A stretch of DNA of 64,000 nt from Methanoprimaticola sp047501175 (GTDB lineage: Archaea; Thermoplasmatota; Thermoplasmata; Methanomassiliicoccales; Methanomethylophilaceae). The position numbers were made by a program, and so were the translations under genes. Positions 15,762-23,908 of this stretch are shown piece after piece. Every line of letters starts with the position of its first letter. Positions within the stretch are counted from its first letter, which is position 1. The stretch lies in assembly GCF_047501175.1 (NCBI RefSeq), contig NZ_JBEQWH010000008.1, positions 27,995 to 91,994 of the forward strand. Direction: 5' to 3'. Under the pieces are notes generated by a model. The model did no database searches. It saw only the letters and a list, made by a program, of their open reading frames with translations, and had not been told where the DNA came from.

Positions 15762-17420
15762 ATGGCAGGAAAAGAAAAGCTGTTCATGGAAGCGTGCAAG
15801 AAGAAGTTCAAGGAAGAGCCCACCGACATTTCCACCAAATACTACTGCTTTGGCGGATGGAAGCAGTCGAAATCCAAGGTCGAGTTCCAGAAGTCCGCGG
15901 ATGAGATCGCCAAGAAGCGTGGCATTCCCATGCTGAACGAGGATATCGGAGTTCCTCTCGGACAGAGGAGCTGGATGCCTTACCAGCTCAGCCACACTGA
16001 CATCTACGCAGAGGCAGACGACCTGCACTGCGTCAACAACTGTGCAATCCAGCAGGCATGGGACGACATCAGGAGGACCATCCTGGTCGGACTCGACAGC
16101 CCCCACCAGACCATCGAGAGAAGGCTTGGAAAGGAGGTCACCCCCGAGACGATCAACGCGTACCTCGAGACCGTCAACCACACCATGCCCGGAGGAGCAG
16201 TCGTTCAGGAGCACATGGCCGAGATCAACCCTGCTCTCGTCTGGGACTCCTACGTCAAGGTCTTCTCTGGAGACGACGAGCTCATCGATGAGATCGACCC
16301 CAGGTTCGTCATCGACATCAACAAGCTCTTCCCCAAGGACCAGGCCAAGCAGCTGAAGAAGGCAGTCGGAAAGACCCTCATGCAGGCAGTCCGTGTACCT
16401 ACCATCGTCGGAAGGCTCATGGATGGAGCTACCGTCTCCAGGCACGCCGCAATGCAGATCTCCATGGCTTTCATCTCCTCCTACAAACTCGCAGCAGGAG
16501 AGGCAGCCATCGCTGACTTCGCATACTCCGCAAAGCACCAGTCCCTCAACATGGGAACCATGATGCCCGCAAGGCGCGCCAGGGGACCCAACGAGCCCGG
16601 AGGAGTTCCCTTCGGATACATGGCTGATATCGCTCAGTCCGACCGTGTCAACCCTGACGACCCCGGACGCGCAGCTCTCGAGGCTGTCGCACTCGGAGCC
16701 GCCGTCTTCGACCAGGTCTACCTGGGAGGATACATGTCCGGTGGAGTCGGATTCACCCAGTATGCGACCGCCGCATACACCGACAACATCCTCGAGGACT
16801 ACGTGTACTACGCCATCGACCAGATCAAATCCAAGTACGGAGGATTCTGCAAACTGGATCCCGCCAACATGGACGAGGTCATGAAACTGGCCGACGACGT
16901 GAACTCCTACGCTCTCGAGATGTACGAGAGGTACCCCGCTGTCATGGAGACCCACTTCGGAGGATCCCAGAGGGCTACCGTCGCTGCCGCATCCACCGGT
17001 ATCGCCGGTGCTATGGCAACCGGAGTCGCCGATGTTGGACTGAACTGCTGGTACCTGTCCATGCTCCAGCACAAGGAGAGGACCGGAAGGCTCGGATTCT
17101 ACGGATTCGACCTGCAGGACCAGTGCGGTTCCGCCAACTCCTTCGCATACAGGTCTGACGAGGGTCTCCCCATGGAGGTCCGTGGACCCAACTACCCCAA
17201 CTACGCTATGAACGTCGGACACCTTTCCGGATACACCGGTATCCCCAAGGCTGCCCACGTTGCTCGTGGAGACGCCTTCACTGCGAACCCGTTCGTGAGG
17301 GTTGCCTTTGCCGATCCCTCTCTGGTCTTCGACTTCGCCAACGTGACGAAGGAGATCGGACGCGGAGCTCTCAGAGAGTTCCAGCCCGCCGGAGAGCGCA
17401 GCGCAGTCATCAAGGGATGA
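15762..17420 (+). CDS. mcrA: Methyl-coenzyme M reductase alpha subunit
   Basis: 552 residues. Signature segments are intact: SGGVGFTQYATAAYTDNI near 326-343 (the mcrA marker region), AKH259 (position of N-methylhistidine), RRARGPNEPGG at 271-281 (position of methylarginine), FYGFD with G448 (position of thioglycine) and DQC455G (position of S-methylcysteine). This subunit holds most of the F430 site and the CoB channel. The start codon is 5 bases after the mcrG stop. The modification enzymes themselves are not in the window, so which modifications are made cannot be judged. Confidence 0.98.
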   Translation: MAGKEKLFMEACKKKFKEEPTDISTKYYCFGGWKQSKSKVEFQKSADEIAKKRGIPMLNEDIGVPLGQRSWMPYQLSHTDIYAEADDLHCVNNCAIQQAWDDIRRTILVGLDSPHQTIERRLGKEVTPETINAYLETVNHTMPGGAVVQEHMAEINPALVWDSYVKVFSGDDELIDEIDPRFVIDINKLFPKDQAKQLKKAVGKTLMQAVRVPTIVGRLMDGATVSRHAAMQISMAFISSYKLAAGEAAIADFAYSAKHQSLNMGTMMPARRARGPNEPGGVPFGYMADIAQSDRVNPDDPGRAALEAVALGAAVFDQVYLGGYMSGGVGFTQYATAAYTDNILEDYVYYAIDQIKSKYGGFCKLDPANMDEVMKLADDVNSYALEMYERYPAVMETHFGGSQRATVAAASTGIAGAMATGVADVGLNCWYLSMLQHKERTGRLGFYGFDLQDQCGSANSFAYRSDEGLPMEVRGPNYPNYAMNVGHLSGYTGIPKAAHVARGDAFTANPFVRVAFADPSLVFDFANVTKEIGRGALREFQPAGERSAVIKG

Positions 17421-17424
17421 TCGC

Positions 17425-17700
17425 TTGAAGGTTGGAGACCTGTTGAAGTACACGCCGACATCGACTGTCGGAAAGGTGACGGATATCCGTGAGAGGGATG
17501 GGAAGGTCTGGGTCAGACTGGACTTCACAGACCTCTACTACGATGCCTCGTTGCTGATCCCCGCCGATCCCTCAGAGTACATCGCGGTTTCCTTCAAGGA
17601 GCGCAAGGCCTACGACGGTGGCCGCGAGGCCCTGGAGGACCTCAAGAGGGAGCTCGAGGAGGTGGACACTTCCGAGATGATGCCCTCCGGAGGTGGATGA
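17425..17700 (+). CDS. DUF2098 family protein at the end of the mcr operon
   Basis: 91 residues starting at TTG (M/L-KVGDLLKYTPTSTVGKVTD), 4 bases after the mcrA stop. This matches the short beta-rich DUF2098 proteins of methanogens, which commonly sit beside methanogenesis genes. Its position suggests co-transcription with mcrBDGA at a lower level, since the start codon is weak. Function is unknown; the last 20 residues are acidic and Gly-rich. Confidence 0.75.
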   Translation: MKVGDLLKYTPTSTVGKVTDIRERDGKVWVRLDFTDLYYDASLLIPADPSEYIAVSFKERKAYDGGREALEDLKRELEEVDTSEMMPSGGG

Positions 17701-17873
17701 GCGCTCCGCCTTCAACCAAACCTCTTACCCAAACCATTTACCCGTTCTCACCACAAGTTTAATGTCCGGACCGACGATGGAGGTCTGGTCCGTACGACGA
17801 TCCGGCTTGGCCGCCTGGGTCCTCTGTCCGGACCACTTATACAAAAGGTACCGCCCGAAGGCGTAAGGGTGTT

Positions 17874-18446
17874 TCAGATCCTGTCGATGTACTCGATTAT
17901 GAGATCGGCACATGCCTCGGTCCCGATGGGGCCGGAGTTCAGGGTCACGTGATAGTTCGATGCGCTGCCCCAGGACCTTCCTGTGTATCTGAGATAGTAG
18001 TCCGCTCTGGCGGTGTCCTTCTCGATGATGTGCGCGTAGGCATCCTTGGCGGAGGTCCCGTTGCGTTCCGCGGAGCGGTTGATCCTGTCGGATATCGGTG
18101 CGGTGATGAACACGTTGACGATATCGTCCCTGTTCCTGAGGACGTAGTCGGCACACCTTCCCACGAATATGCACGGGCCGTTCTTTGCAAACTCGCGGAT
18201 GATCTCGGATTGCTTCTCGAACAGTGGATTTGCCGAGGGGATGCCCCCGAAGAACAGCTTGGATCCTGTCCTGGGGTTCTCCTCCATCCTCTCCGCCTCT
18301 TTCACGGTCATCTCCGCCCTGACGGCGGATTCCTCCACGATCTGTCTGTCGTAGCATTCCAGACCGAGCTTCCTGGACAGGATCTGACCGACCTCGCGAC
18401 CGCCGCTTCCGTTCTCTCTTCCGATGGTTATGATCACATTGTCCAT
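17874..18446 (-). CDS. Cytidylate-kinase-like P-loop protein
   Basis: 190 residues (MDNVIITIGRENGSGGREVG). The GRENGSGGREVG loop is the modified P-loop of the cytidylate kinase-like family. FVGRCADYVL and a later Arg-rich lid (YAHIIEKDTARADYY) are also typical. It is unlikely to be the housekeeping CMP kinase, because this family differs in the nucleotide-monophosphate part. The ATG overlaps the stop of the upstream DUF2798 gene (TGATG) and has AAGGAGG before it, so the two are coupled. Confidence 0.75.
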   Translation of the reverse strand: MDNVIITIGRENGSGGREVGQILSRKLGLECYDRQIVEESAVRAEMTVKEAERMEENPRTGSKLFFGGIPSANPLFEKQSEIIREFAKNGPCIFVGRCADYVLRNRDDIVNVFITAPISDRINRSAERNGTSAKDAYAHIIEKDTARADYYLRYTGRSWGSASNYHVTLNSGPIGTEACADLIIEYIDRI

Positions 18447-18964
18447 CACATCGCCTCCTTCTCAGCGTTCTTTGTTTTCAGCATCTTGATGTGCTTGTGC
18501 TTCATCGCGTATCTCGCAGCAGGTTGGGCGATGAGCATCTCCACCCAGAACGCGACACAGAAGTTGGTGGGCCAGTTGACAGGCCAGCTGTAGAGTGCTT
18601 CGAGGGTGAGCTCTCCCGATAACATATGTCCAATCGTGGGTCCGATGAATGTCATCGATACGGACATCATGAGGACACATGCGATGATGTTGAAGACGAT
18701 CTTGGTGTAGAAGCTGTCTACGGGCTGTGTGTATTTCCTGACGAAGCAGTCGGCGACGCGACCGACGATGAATGACATCAGTAGCATCACGACGATCCAT
18801 AGGATCGGGATGCAGATGAGTCCTTCCAGGAATAGGTCCAGACCTATCCTTCCTGCATTCTTGAACAGGTTGAACTCGCACATGATGATGCAGGTTATCA
18901 CTGCGATGATGCCTCCATAGAGGAGTCCTTCTTTGTTGCTCCAGGGTAGCCTTAGCTCTTCCAT
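18446..18964 (-). CDS. Four-helix membrane protein, DUF2798-like
   Basis: 172 residues with about four hydrophobic helices arranged as two similar halves, each ending with an F(W/V)xxxxxA pattern (TKIVFNIIACVLMMSVSMT and NFCVAFWVEMLIAQPAARY), as in DUF2798 proteins. The start at MEELRLP is favoured by a GGAG site; a GTG 39 bases upstream is the alternative. Function unknown; coupled to the cytidylate-kinase-like gene downstream. Confidence 0.6.
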   Translation of the reverse strand: MEELRLPWSNKEGLLYGGIIAVITCIIMCEFNLFKNAGRIGLDLFLEGLICIPILWIVVMLLMSFIVGRVADCFVRKYTQPVDSFYTKIVFNIIACVLMMSVSMTFIGPTIGHMLSGELTLEALYSWPVNWPTNFCVAFWVEMLIAQPAARYAMKHKHIKMLKTKNAEKEAM

Positions 18965-19191
18965 TGGGTGACTCTCCAAACCGGGTCTGCCCGTTTCCGC
19001 CACTAGAAATGCGGCTTTGTGGTACTTACATCACCGGAGTCCGGCCACAGATGGCCGTATCCATGTGATATGGACGGTGTAAATAAAGACATTTGAACAC
19101 ATAAATCCGACATAAGTACTATGAAGTTTAGAAAAAATACTATATTGTTTGATGTAGAACATTAAGTGGTTTGATCCGGGATGTTCCCGGA

Positions 19192-19827
19192 TCAGTTGAT
19201 CCTGTCGCGGATCTCCTTCTCCCTTGCGATGTAATCCGCTATCAGAGGATCCGTGTCTGGTGCGGTCTCGCCGTCCCCGAGTCTGTCGAATGCGACGATT
19301 ACGGATGCGAGCTTGGGGTTGTCCTCAAGGCCGTAGTGCTTGCGTATCATGAGGTCGCACGTGGGTGCAGGGCTGCACGAGACTACATTCTTGCATCCGT
19401 TGCTGCTGTTGAGTTCAGGGAATGTCACGGGAGGCATTATGAACGTCTCGCCGCCGTCGGCCGGAACCTTCGGGAACATTACGAAGCCGTCCGAGAGCCA
19501 GACGACCTCGTTCTTCTCCATGTACTGTCCGGCCGTGAACGGGAACACCTCCTCTCCAAGGATCTCTCCGTTCCCAGACTGGAGGATCACGGTGGGCTCC
19601 GCAGGAGGTCTGAACCTGGGATCCTTCACGATGCAGATCACCGAGTCCCTCTTCAGAGCCTCCGTGAATCCGACATTGTCGACGGTGATGTTTCCCATCG
19701 CGCGGACCTTCGCCTCCTCCTCCCTCACCTGTTCCAGGATGTCCCTGCTGAGGTAGAATGCATGAACGACCCCTTTCAGTCCGCGGACGATCTCGAGCTG
19801 CGCGTCCCCGGGCGCATCTATATCCAT
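19192..19827 (-). CDS. Uncharacterised protein with Cys-rich central motif
   Basis: About 211 residues from MDIDAPGDAQLEIV; I did not recognise the family. It has an acidic N-terminus and a central NGCKNVVSCSPAPTCDLM motif with three Cys, which may bind a metal or cluster. The start at 19827 is preferred over 19833 because GAGGT then lies six bases upstream. The longer open frame to 20004 is a shadow of the next gene. It precedes a row of minus-strand genes and is likely the last of that operon. Confidence 0.55.
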   Translation of the reverse strand: MDIDAPGDAQLEIVRGLKGVVHAFYLSRDILEQVREEEAKVRAMGNITVDNVGFTEALKRDSVICIVKDPRFRPPAEPTVILQSGNGEILGEEVFPFTAGQYMEKNEVVWLSDGFVMFPKVPADGGETFIMPPVTFPELNSSNGCKNVVSCSPAPTCDLMIRKHYGLEDNPKLASVIVAFDRLGDGETAPDTDPLIADYIAREKEIRDRIN

Positions 19828-19883
19828 AGCCATACCTCGAAACAACGGAATGGATGTTAAAAAGGGTTTGTGCCAGACGTCTC

Positions 19884-20204
19884 TCACTCTTCGGTGAAGT
19901 TCATCTGCACGTCGCGTTTGACGCCGAGTCCTCCGGCGACCTCCACCGCTTTCACGATGGCACAGGGTGCGGGGCAGGCGACATGAGGGAGCTCTTTGGC
20001 CCACTCGTACACGGACGATCCCGCGAATCCGCTGTTGGATATCTCGGTCAGGGGGTCGACCACTGTGAGCTTGTCCTTTATCTTGTTGATGTTGGGGCAG
20101 TTGGTCTCGATGTTCAGTTTGACCTTGTATTCGTCGTCAAGGTCCGCGATGATCTTGACCTTCATGCGGCAGGCGCCGGCGTCAAGGCACAGGTTGCACG
20201 TCAT
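19884..20204 (-). CDS. Small Cys-motif protein, paralogue 1 (DUF6951-like)
   Basis: 106 residues. CNLCLDAGACRMKVKI at the N-terminus and CPNINKI plus HVACPAPCAIVKAVEVA later give a conserved Cys set that may coordinate a metal. It has the same layout as its neighbour at 20214. The DUF name is given from memory and is uncertain. Function is unknown; a good GGTGAGGAT site precedes the ATG. Tandem paralogues with different surface residues suggest a heterodimer. Confidence 0.6.
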   Translation of the reverse strand: MTCNLCLDAGACRMKVKIIADLDDEYKVKLNIETNCPNINKIKDKLTVVDPLTEISNSGFAGSSVYEWAKELPHVACPAPCAIVKAVEVAGGLGVKRDVQMNFTEE

Positions 20205-20213
20205 ATCCTCACC

Positions 20214-20561
20214 TCAGCTTATCTCGACCTCTTCGTCGTCAGCGACGAAGTGGATCGTTGAATCCCTTTTGAGTCCCAGGTCCCCGGCCACTTCCAGGGC
20301 CTTGATGATTCCTGCCGGTACGGGGCACGCGGTATGCGGGATGGCATCAGCCGCGAGCTTGTAGACGGTCGATTTGTCGAAGGGTGCCTCCACCTCAGCG
20401 TAAGGGCTCATGGGTTCCAGCTTCCAGGACATCTTGAGGACGTTGGGGCAATCGCTCTTGATATCGATCTCTATGAGTCCCATGCCGTTGTCCTTTGCGG
20501 TGATCAGCGTCTTCATCTTGCAGACACCGGCATCGACACAGACCCTGCAGTTCTCACTCAT
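20214..20561 (-). CDS. Small Cys-motif protein, paralogue 2 (DUF6951-like)
   Basis: 115 residues from MSENCRVCVDAGVCKMKT; three codons of the longer open frame upstream (GTG start) were dropped because GAGGAG lies 9 bases before this ATG. Cysteines match the paralogue: CRVCVDAGVCKM, DCPNVLKM, HTACPVPAGI. The start overlaps the end of the DUF2111 gene by 8 bases, so the three genes are co-translated. No enzymatic motif is evident. Confidence 0.6.
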   Translation of the reverse strand: MSENCRVCVDAGVCKMKTLITAKDNGMGLIEIDIKSDCPNVLKMSWKLEPMSPYAEVEAPFDKSTVYKLAADAIPHTACPVPAGIIKALEVAGDLGLKRDSTIHFVADDEEVEIS

Positions 20562-21528
20562 TGTCGTCACTCCTCAATCTTATCAGATTGTTGACACCTG
20601 CCATCGTGCGGATGTCCACCACGCCGATCGCGGCGATGATGCGGTTGTCCAGCTCGATGGGTGTCACGATCACCCTTATCCCCTTGTAGGGACCGGAGAC
20701 CGCGATCTTGCGGATTGTGGTGCCTACATTTATTACCTCTTCAAGGACCTGTCCCGTGTAAGCGTTGTCGATGACCGCCCCGTTCTCTATCCTGATCCCG
20801 AGGTTGTCCCTGCTCTTGGCACATACCGGAAGACCCCCCACGAGGTCATGGATCGCGAATGCGAGGGATATGAGCTCGTTGCCCGAGTTCTTGGGGGTCA
20901 TTATGTCCCTCAGGTCACGGTTGAACTGAAGGCCGCCCATTATGGTGAGCCCTGCGGTGACGGCGCCGATCTCCGCTATCTCCCGGGTGGGTCCGGTGCC
21001 TATGATGACGACGTCGTCGTTCTTCAGGGAGAAGAGCGACAGCACCTTGCTGGCTATGTCCGTCTCTACCGGATAGTCCGATCCGGGGAACACCAGGCCG
21101 CCATCGGTGTAGATCAGGGTCGTAGCCCCGGTCGCCCCCGATTTGATGGCGGCATCCCTCTCCTCGCATCCGAACTTGACGTCCTTGGCGCGTCTGGGCA
21201 CGCGTACGGCGCAGTCCTTGTCGCCTATGGTGAGGTCGCTTATGCTGACGTCCGCGACGTCCATGTGGTACGTCTTCTTGAAGTTGACACCGCGCTCCGT
21301 CAGCAGGATCCCGCTCTTCCCGATCGTGATCATCCCCTGTTCCTGGAGCTGCGACAGGATCGTCCTCGTGCTTCCTTCGCCGATGCCGAGAGGCTGAGAC
21401 AGTTTCTTCCTGCCTACCGGATTCTCCGAGTCGAGGCATTCGAGTGCTTTCCATATGTGGTAGTCGTTGAATTTGGGAACCGGCCCTCCCAAGCGACTGG
21501 CCCTTTGCATCATGGATGGATTCATCAT
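20554..21528 (-). CDS. Winged-helix (DUF4443) plus DUF2111 regulator-like protein
   Basis: Up to 324 residues. The N-terminal third is a winged helix (KLSQPLGIGEGSTRTILSQLQEQGMITIGKSG), as in DUF4443, and the C-terminal part (VIVTPIELDNRIIAAIGVVDI) matches DUF2111. Together these suggest a ligand-sensing transcription regulator of methanogens. A TATA box (TTTATAAAT, near 21541 on the minus strand) lies too close to the first ATG; a leaderless start at Met 21513 or 21510 is more plausible. It is divergent from atwA across about 150 bases, so control of the MCR-activation operon is an obvious hypothesis. Confidence 0.65.
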   Translation of the reverse strand: MMNPSMMQRASRLGGPVPKFNDYHIWKALECLDSENPVGRKKLSQPLGIGEGSTRTILSQLQEQGMITIGKSGILLTERGVNFKKTYHMDVADVSISDLTIGDKDCAVRVPRRAKDVKFGCEERDAAIKSGATGATTLIYTDGGLVFPGSDYPVETDIASKVLSLFSLKNDDVVIIGTGPTREIAEIGAVTAGLTIMGGLQFNRDLRDIMTPKNSGNELISLAFAIHDLVGGLPVCAKSRDNLGIRIENGAVIDNAYTGQVLEEVINVGTTIRKIAVSGPYKGIRVIVTPIELDNRIIAAIGVVDIRTMAGVNNLIRLRSDDNE

Positions 21529-21679
21529 TCATCCAATTTATAAAAGATTCTGATAGCCACATCATATTGCAAACAATGTTTCCGCACATATCCAGCACTG
21601 AAATTCAACGGGGTTAACACCCCAATAGATTGCGCGCGCGCTCGGATGGGTTTATATGGGGCAAGGGTTTGGCTGAACT

Positions 21680-23290
21680 ATGGCTCAAGAGTTGGCTGAA
21701 CTTCTTGTGATCGAGAATGTCTCCAAGTCCTTCAACGGGAACTGCGTTCTTGATAACTTCAGTGCTAGGCTGTCCACCGGCAAGATCCTCGGTCTGATCG
21801 GTAAGAGCGCCGCAGGAAAGAGTGTCCTGATCCATATGCTCAGGGGAAGCGAGGAGTACGCTCCGGACAAAGGACGCGTCATCTACAACGTCAACCGCTG
21901 CTGCAAGTGCGGCAACCTGGACCTCCCGTTCAAAGGGAAGGAGTGTTCCAGATGCGGCGGGGAGACCGAGACCCTCGCGGTCGACTTCTGGTCCCTCAAG
22001 TCCGACGACCCCCTCAGGCAGGCCGTCAAGTCCAGGATCGCGATCATGCTCCAGAGGACGTTCGCCCTCTTCGGTGACATGTCGGTCGTCGAGAATGTCA
22101 TGGAGGCCATCCCCGCCGACATCACCGGGGATGTCAGGACATCCCGTGCGATCGAGCTGCTCGAGCTCGTCAACATGACGCACAGGACCACGCACATCGC
22201 CAGGGACCTGTCCGGAGGGGAGAAGCAGAGGGTCGTCATGGCCAGGCAGTTGGCGAAGGAGCCGCTGTTCTTCCTCGCGGATGAGCCCACCGGGACCCTG
22301 GACCCCACCACGGCCGAGATCGTCCACGACGGTCTCGTCAACTACGTCAGGAGCAAGGGCATCTGCATGGTGTTCGCATCCCACTGGCCCGAGGCCATCG
22401 AGAGGATGGCGGACGACGCCGTCCTCCTGGACGCCGGAAAGACGACCTGTCAGGGCGCCCCGTCCACCGTGTGTCAGACGTTCATGAAGGACTACCGCTT
22501 CGATGCCACCAAGAAGGAGGGCATCCTCGGAGACCCGCTCATAGTCCTCGACGACGCCAAGAAGCACTACTTCTCGGTCGTCAGAGGGGTCGTCAAGGCG
22601 GTCGACGGCGTGTCGTTCGACATAAAGGAGAGGGAGATCTTCGCATTGGTCGGATATTCCGGAGCCGGCAAGACCACCACATCCAGGATGATCGCCGGAA
22701 TGAGCCCCGTGACGTCCGGGTCCGTGAAGATCAAGATCGGGGACGATTGGGTCGACATGTCCGAGAGCGGGTTCATGGGCAAGGGAAGGGCCACGCCGTA
22801 CATCGGGTTCCTGCACCAGGAGTACACCCTGTATCCGTTTGACACGGTCCTTCAGAACCTGAGCACGTGCATCGGTATGAAGATGCCTGCGGAGCTCGCC
22901 AAGATAAAGGCCATCCAGGTCCTCGTCAGCGTGGGGTTCGACAAGGCCAACGTGGAGAAGATCCTCTACGCGTACCCCGATTCGCTCTCCGTCGGAGAGC
23001 AGCAGAGGATCGCGTTCGCACAGGTCCTCATCAAGGAGCCCAGGATCATCGTCCTCGATGAGCCCACCGGTACGATGGACCCGATCACCAAGACGATCAT
23101 CGCGAAATCCGTCATCCGTGCGAGGGAGACCCTGGGCGAGACCTTCCTGGTCGTCAGTCACGACATGGACTTCGTCATGAACTGCTGCGACAGGGCCGCA
23201 TTCATGAAGGGAGGCAAGGTCGTCACACTCGGGGATCCCAAGGAGGTCCTCGAGGAATTCGGTATGGAGCCCGTTCCCGAAGGTGAATGA
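21680..23290 (+). CDS. atwA: MCR activation component A2 (twin ABC ATPase)
   Basis: 536 residues, two ABC nucleotide-binding domains in one chain. Walker A motifs are GKSAAGKS and GYSGAGKTT, signatures LSGGEKQR and LSVGEQQR, Walker B motifs LADEPTGTLD and VLDEPTGTMD. A zinc-ribbon insertion (CCKCGNLDLPFKGKECSRCGG, quoted in two parts: CCKCG and CSRCGG) sits in the first domain, typical of component A2. A2 supplies ATP-driven force for reducing F430 Ni to Ni(I) in MCR. No transmembrane parts. First gene of the activation operon. Confidence 0.93.
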   Translation: MAQELAELLVIENVSKSFNGNCVLDNFSARLSTGKILGLIGKSAAGKSVLIHMLRGSEEYAPDKGRVIYNVNRCCKCGNLDLPFKGKECSRCGGETETLAVDFWSLKSDDPLRQAVKSRIAIMLQRTFALFGDMSVVENVMEAIPADITGDVRTSRAIELLELVNMTHRTTHIARDLSGGEKQRVVMARQLAKEPLFFLADEPTGTLDPTTAEIVHDGLVNYVRSKGICMVFASHWPEAIERMADDAVLLDAGKTTCQGAPSTVCQTFMKDYRFDATKKEGILGDPLIVLDDAKKHYFSVVRGVVKAVDGVSFDIKEREIFALVGYSGAGKTTTSRMIAGMSPVTSGSVKIKIGDDWVDMSESGFMGKGRATPYIGFLHQEYTLYPFDTVLQNLSTCIGMKMPAELAKIKAIQVLVSVGFDKANVEKILYAYPDSLSVGEQQRIAFAQVLIKEPRIIVLDEPTGTMDPITKTIIAKSVIRARETLGETFLVVSHDMDFVMNCCDRAAFMKGGKVVTLGDPKEVLEEFGMEPVPEGE

Positions 23291-23908
23291 ATGAAGCAGA
23301 AGATGGGGAGATACCTCAGCTTCGTCGAGTGCAGGGAGTCCATGGGGCTCGGTGTCGGGGGCGGGCTGGCCATGAGGGCCACCATCTCCGAGTCCGGCAG
23401 GGACGTCGTGGCGATAGCCATGGGTCCTGGTCGCAGGCACATCACCAAGCCGGTGTGCGAGATCACCTACGCGCTGAGGGAGGAGGGCATAGACACCAGC
23501 GTCCTGGTCGTGAACGCAGGCTCGGGCGTCCCGGCCGATGCCCCCGACATGACCACCGGGTCGTACTTCGGACTGGACCCGATAGAGGTCGAGCGCATAC
23601 AGCAGTTCAAGGTCGCGCTGATCCACCTGGGCAACGTGCGCCTTCACATAATCTACAAGGCGAGGCTGATCCTAAGGAACGTGAACATACCTGCCATAAT
23701 CGTGGCGCAGTGTCCCGTCGACTACGAGGATTTCGCCGCCATCGGGGTGAAGACGTCCAAGGTGATGCCCCCCGATGACAAGATCCAGACCAAGGGCGAG
23801 ATCGTGGAGATCGTCACCGGCGTCGTCAGGGGAGTGACATGCACCCAGGACAAGCTGGACGAGATCGTCTCGAAGGTACAGTCGATGCTGCCGGAGGGTT
23901 CCAGATGA
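23291..23908 (+). CDS. mcrC: MCR operon protein C, activation factor
   Basis: 205 residues (MGRYLSFVECRESMGLGVGGG after a short lead). McrC is one of the core MCR activation proteins, described together with Mmp3, Mmp7, Mmp17 and A2. In many methanogens mcrC sits within mcrBDCGA; here it is relocated directly behind atwA, with its ATG immediately after the atwA stop. Conserved Cys and the HITKPVCEITYAL stretch are present. Confidence 0.93.
   Translation: MKQKMGRYLSFVECRESMGLGVGGGLAMRATISESGRDVVAIAMGPGRRHITKPVCEITYALREEGIDTSVLVVNAGSGVPADAPDMTTGSYFGLDPIEVERIQQFKVALIHLGNVRLHIIYKARLILRNVNIPAIIVAQCPVDYEDFAAIGVKTSKVMPPDDKIQTKGEIVEIVTGVVRGVTCTQDKLDEIVSKVQSMLPEGSR

Noticed and set aside
15726..17528. 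600-codon antisense frame over mcrA
   Set aside because: Low-complexity Ser/Gly/Val/Asp content caused by mcrA codon usage; no start context.
17701..17873. Small RNA between the DUF2098 and cytidylate-kinase-like genes
   Set aside because: Two GTCCGGAC copies are visible, but no convincing fold, promoter or terminator arrangement.
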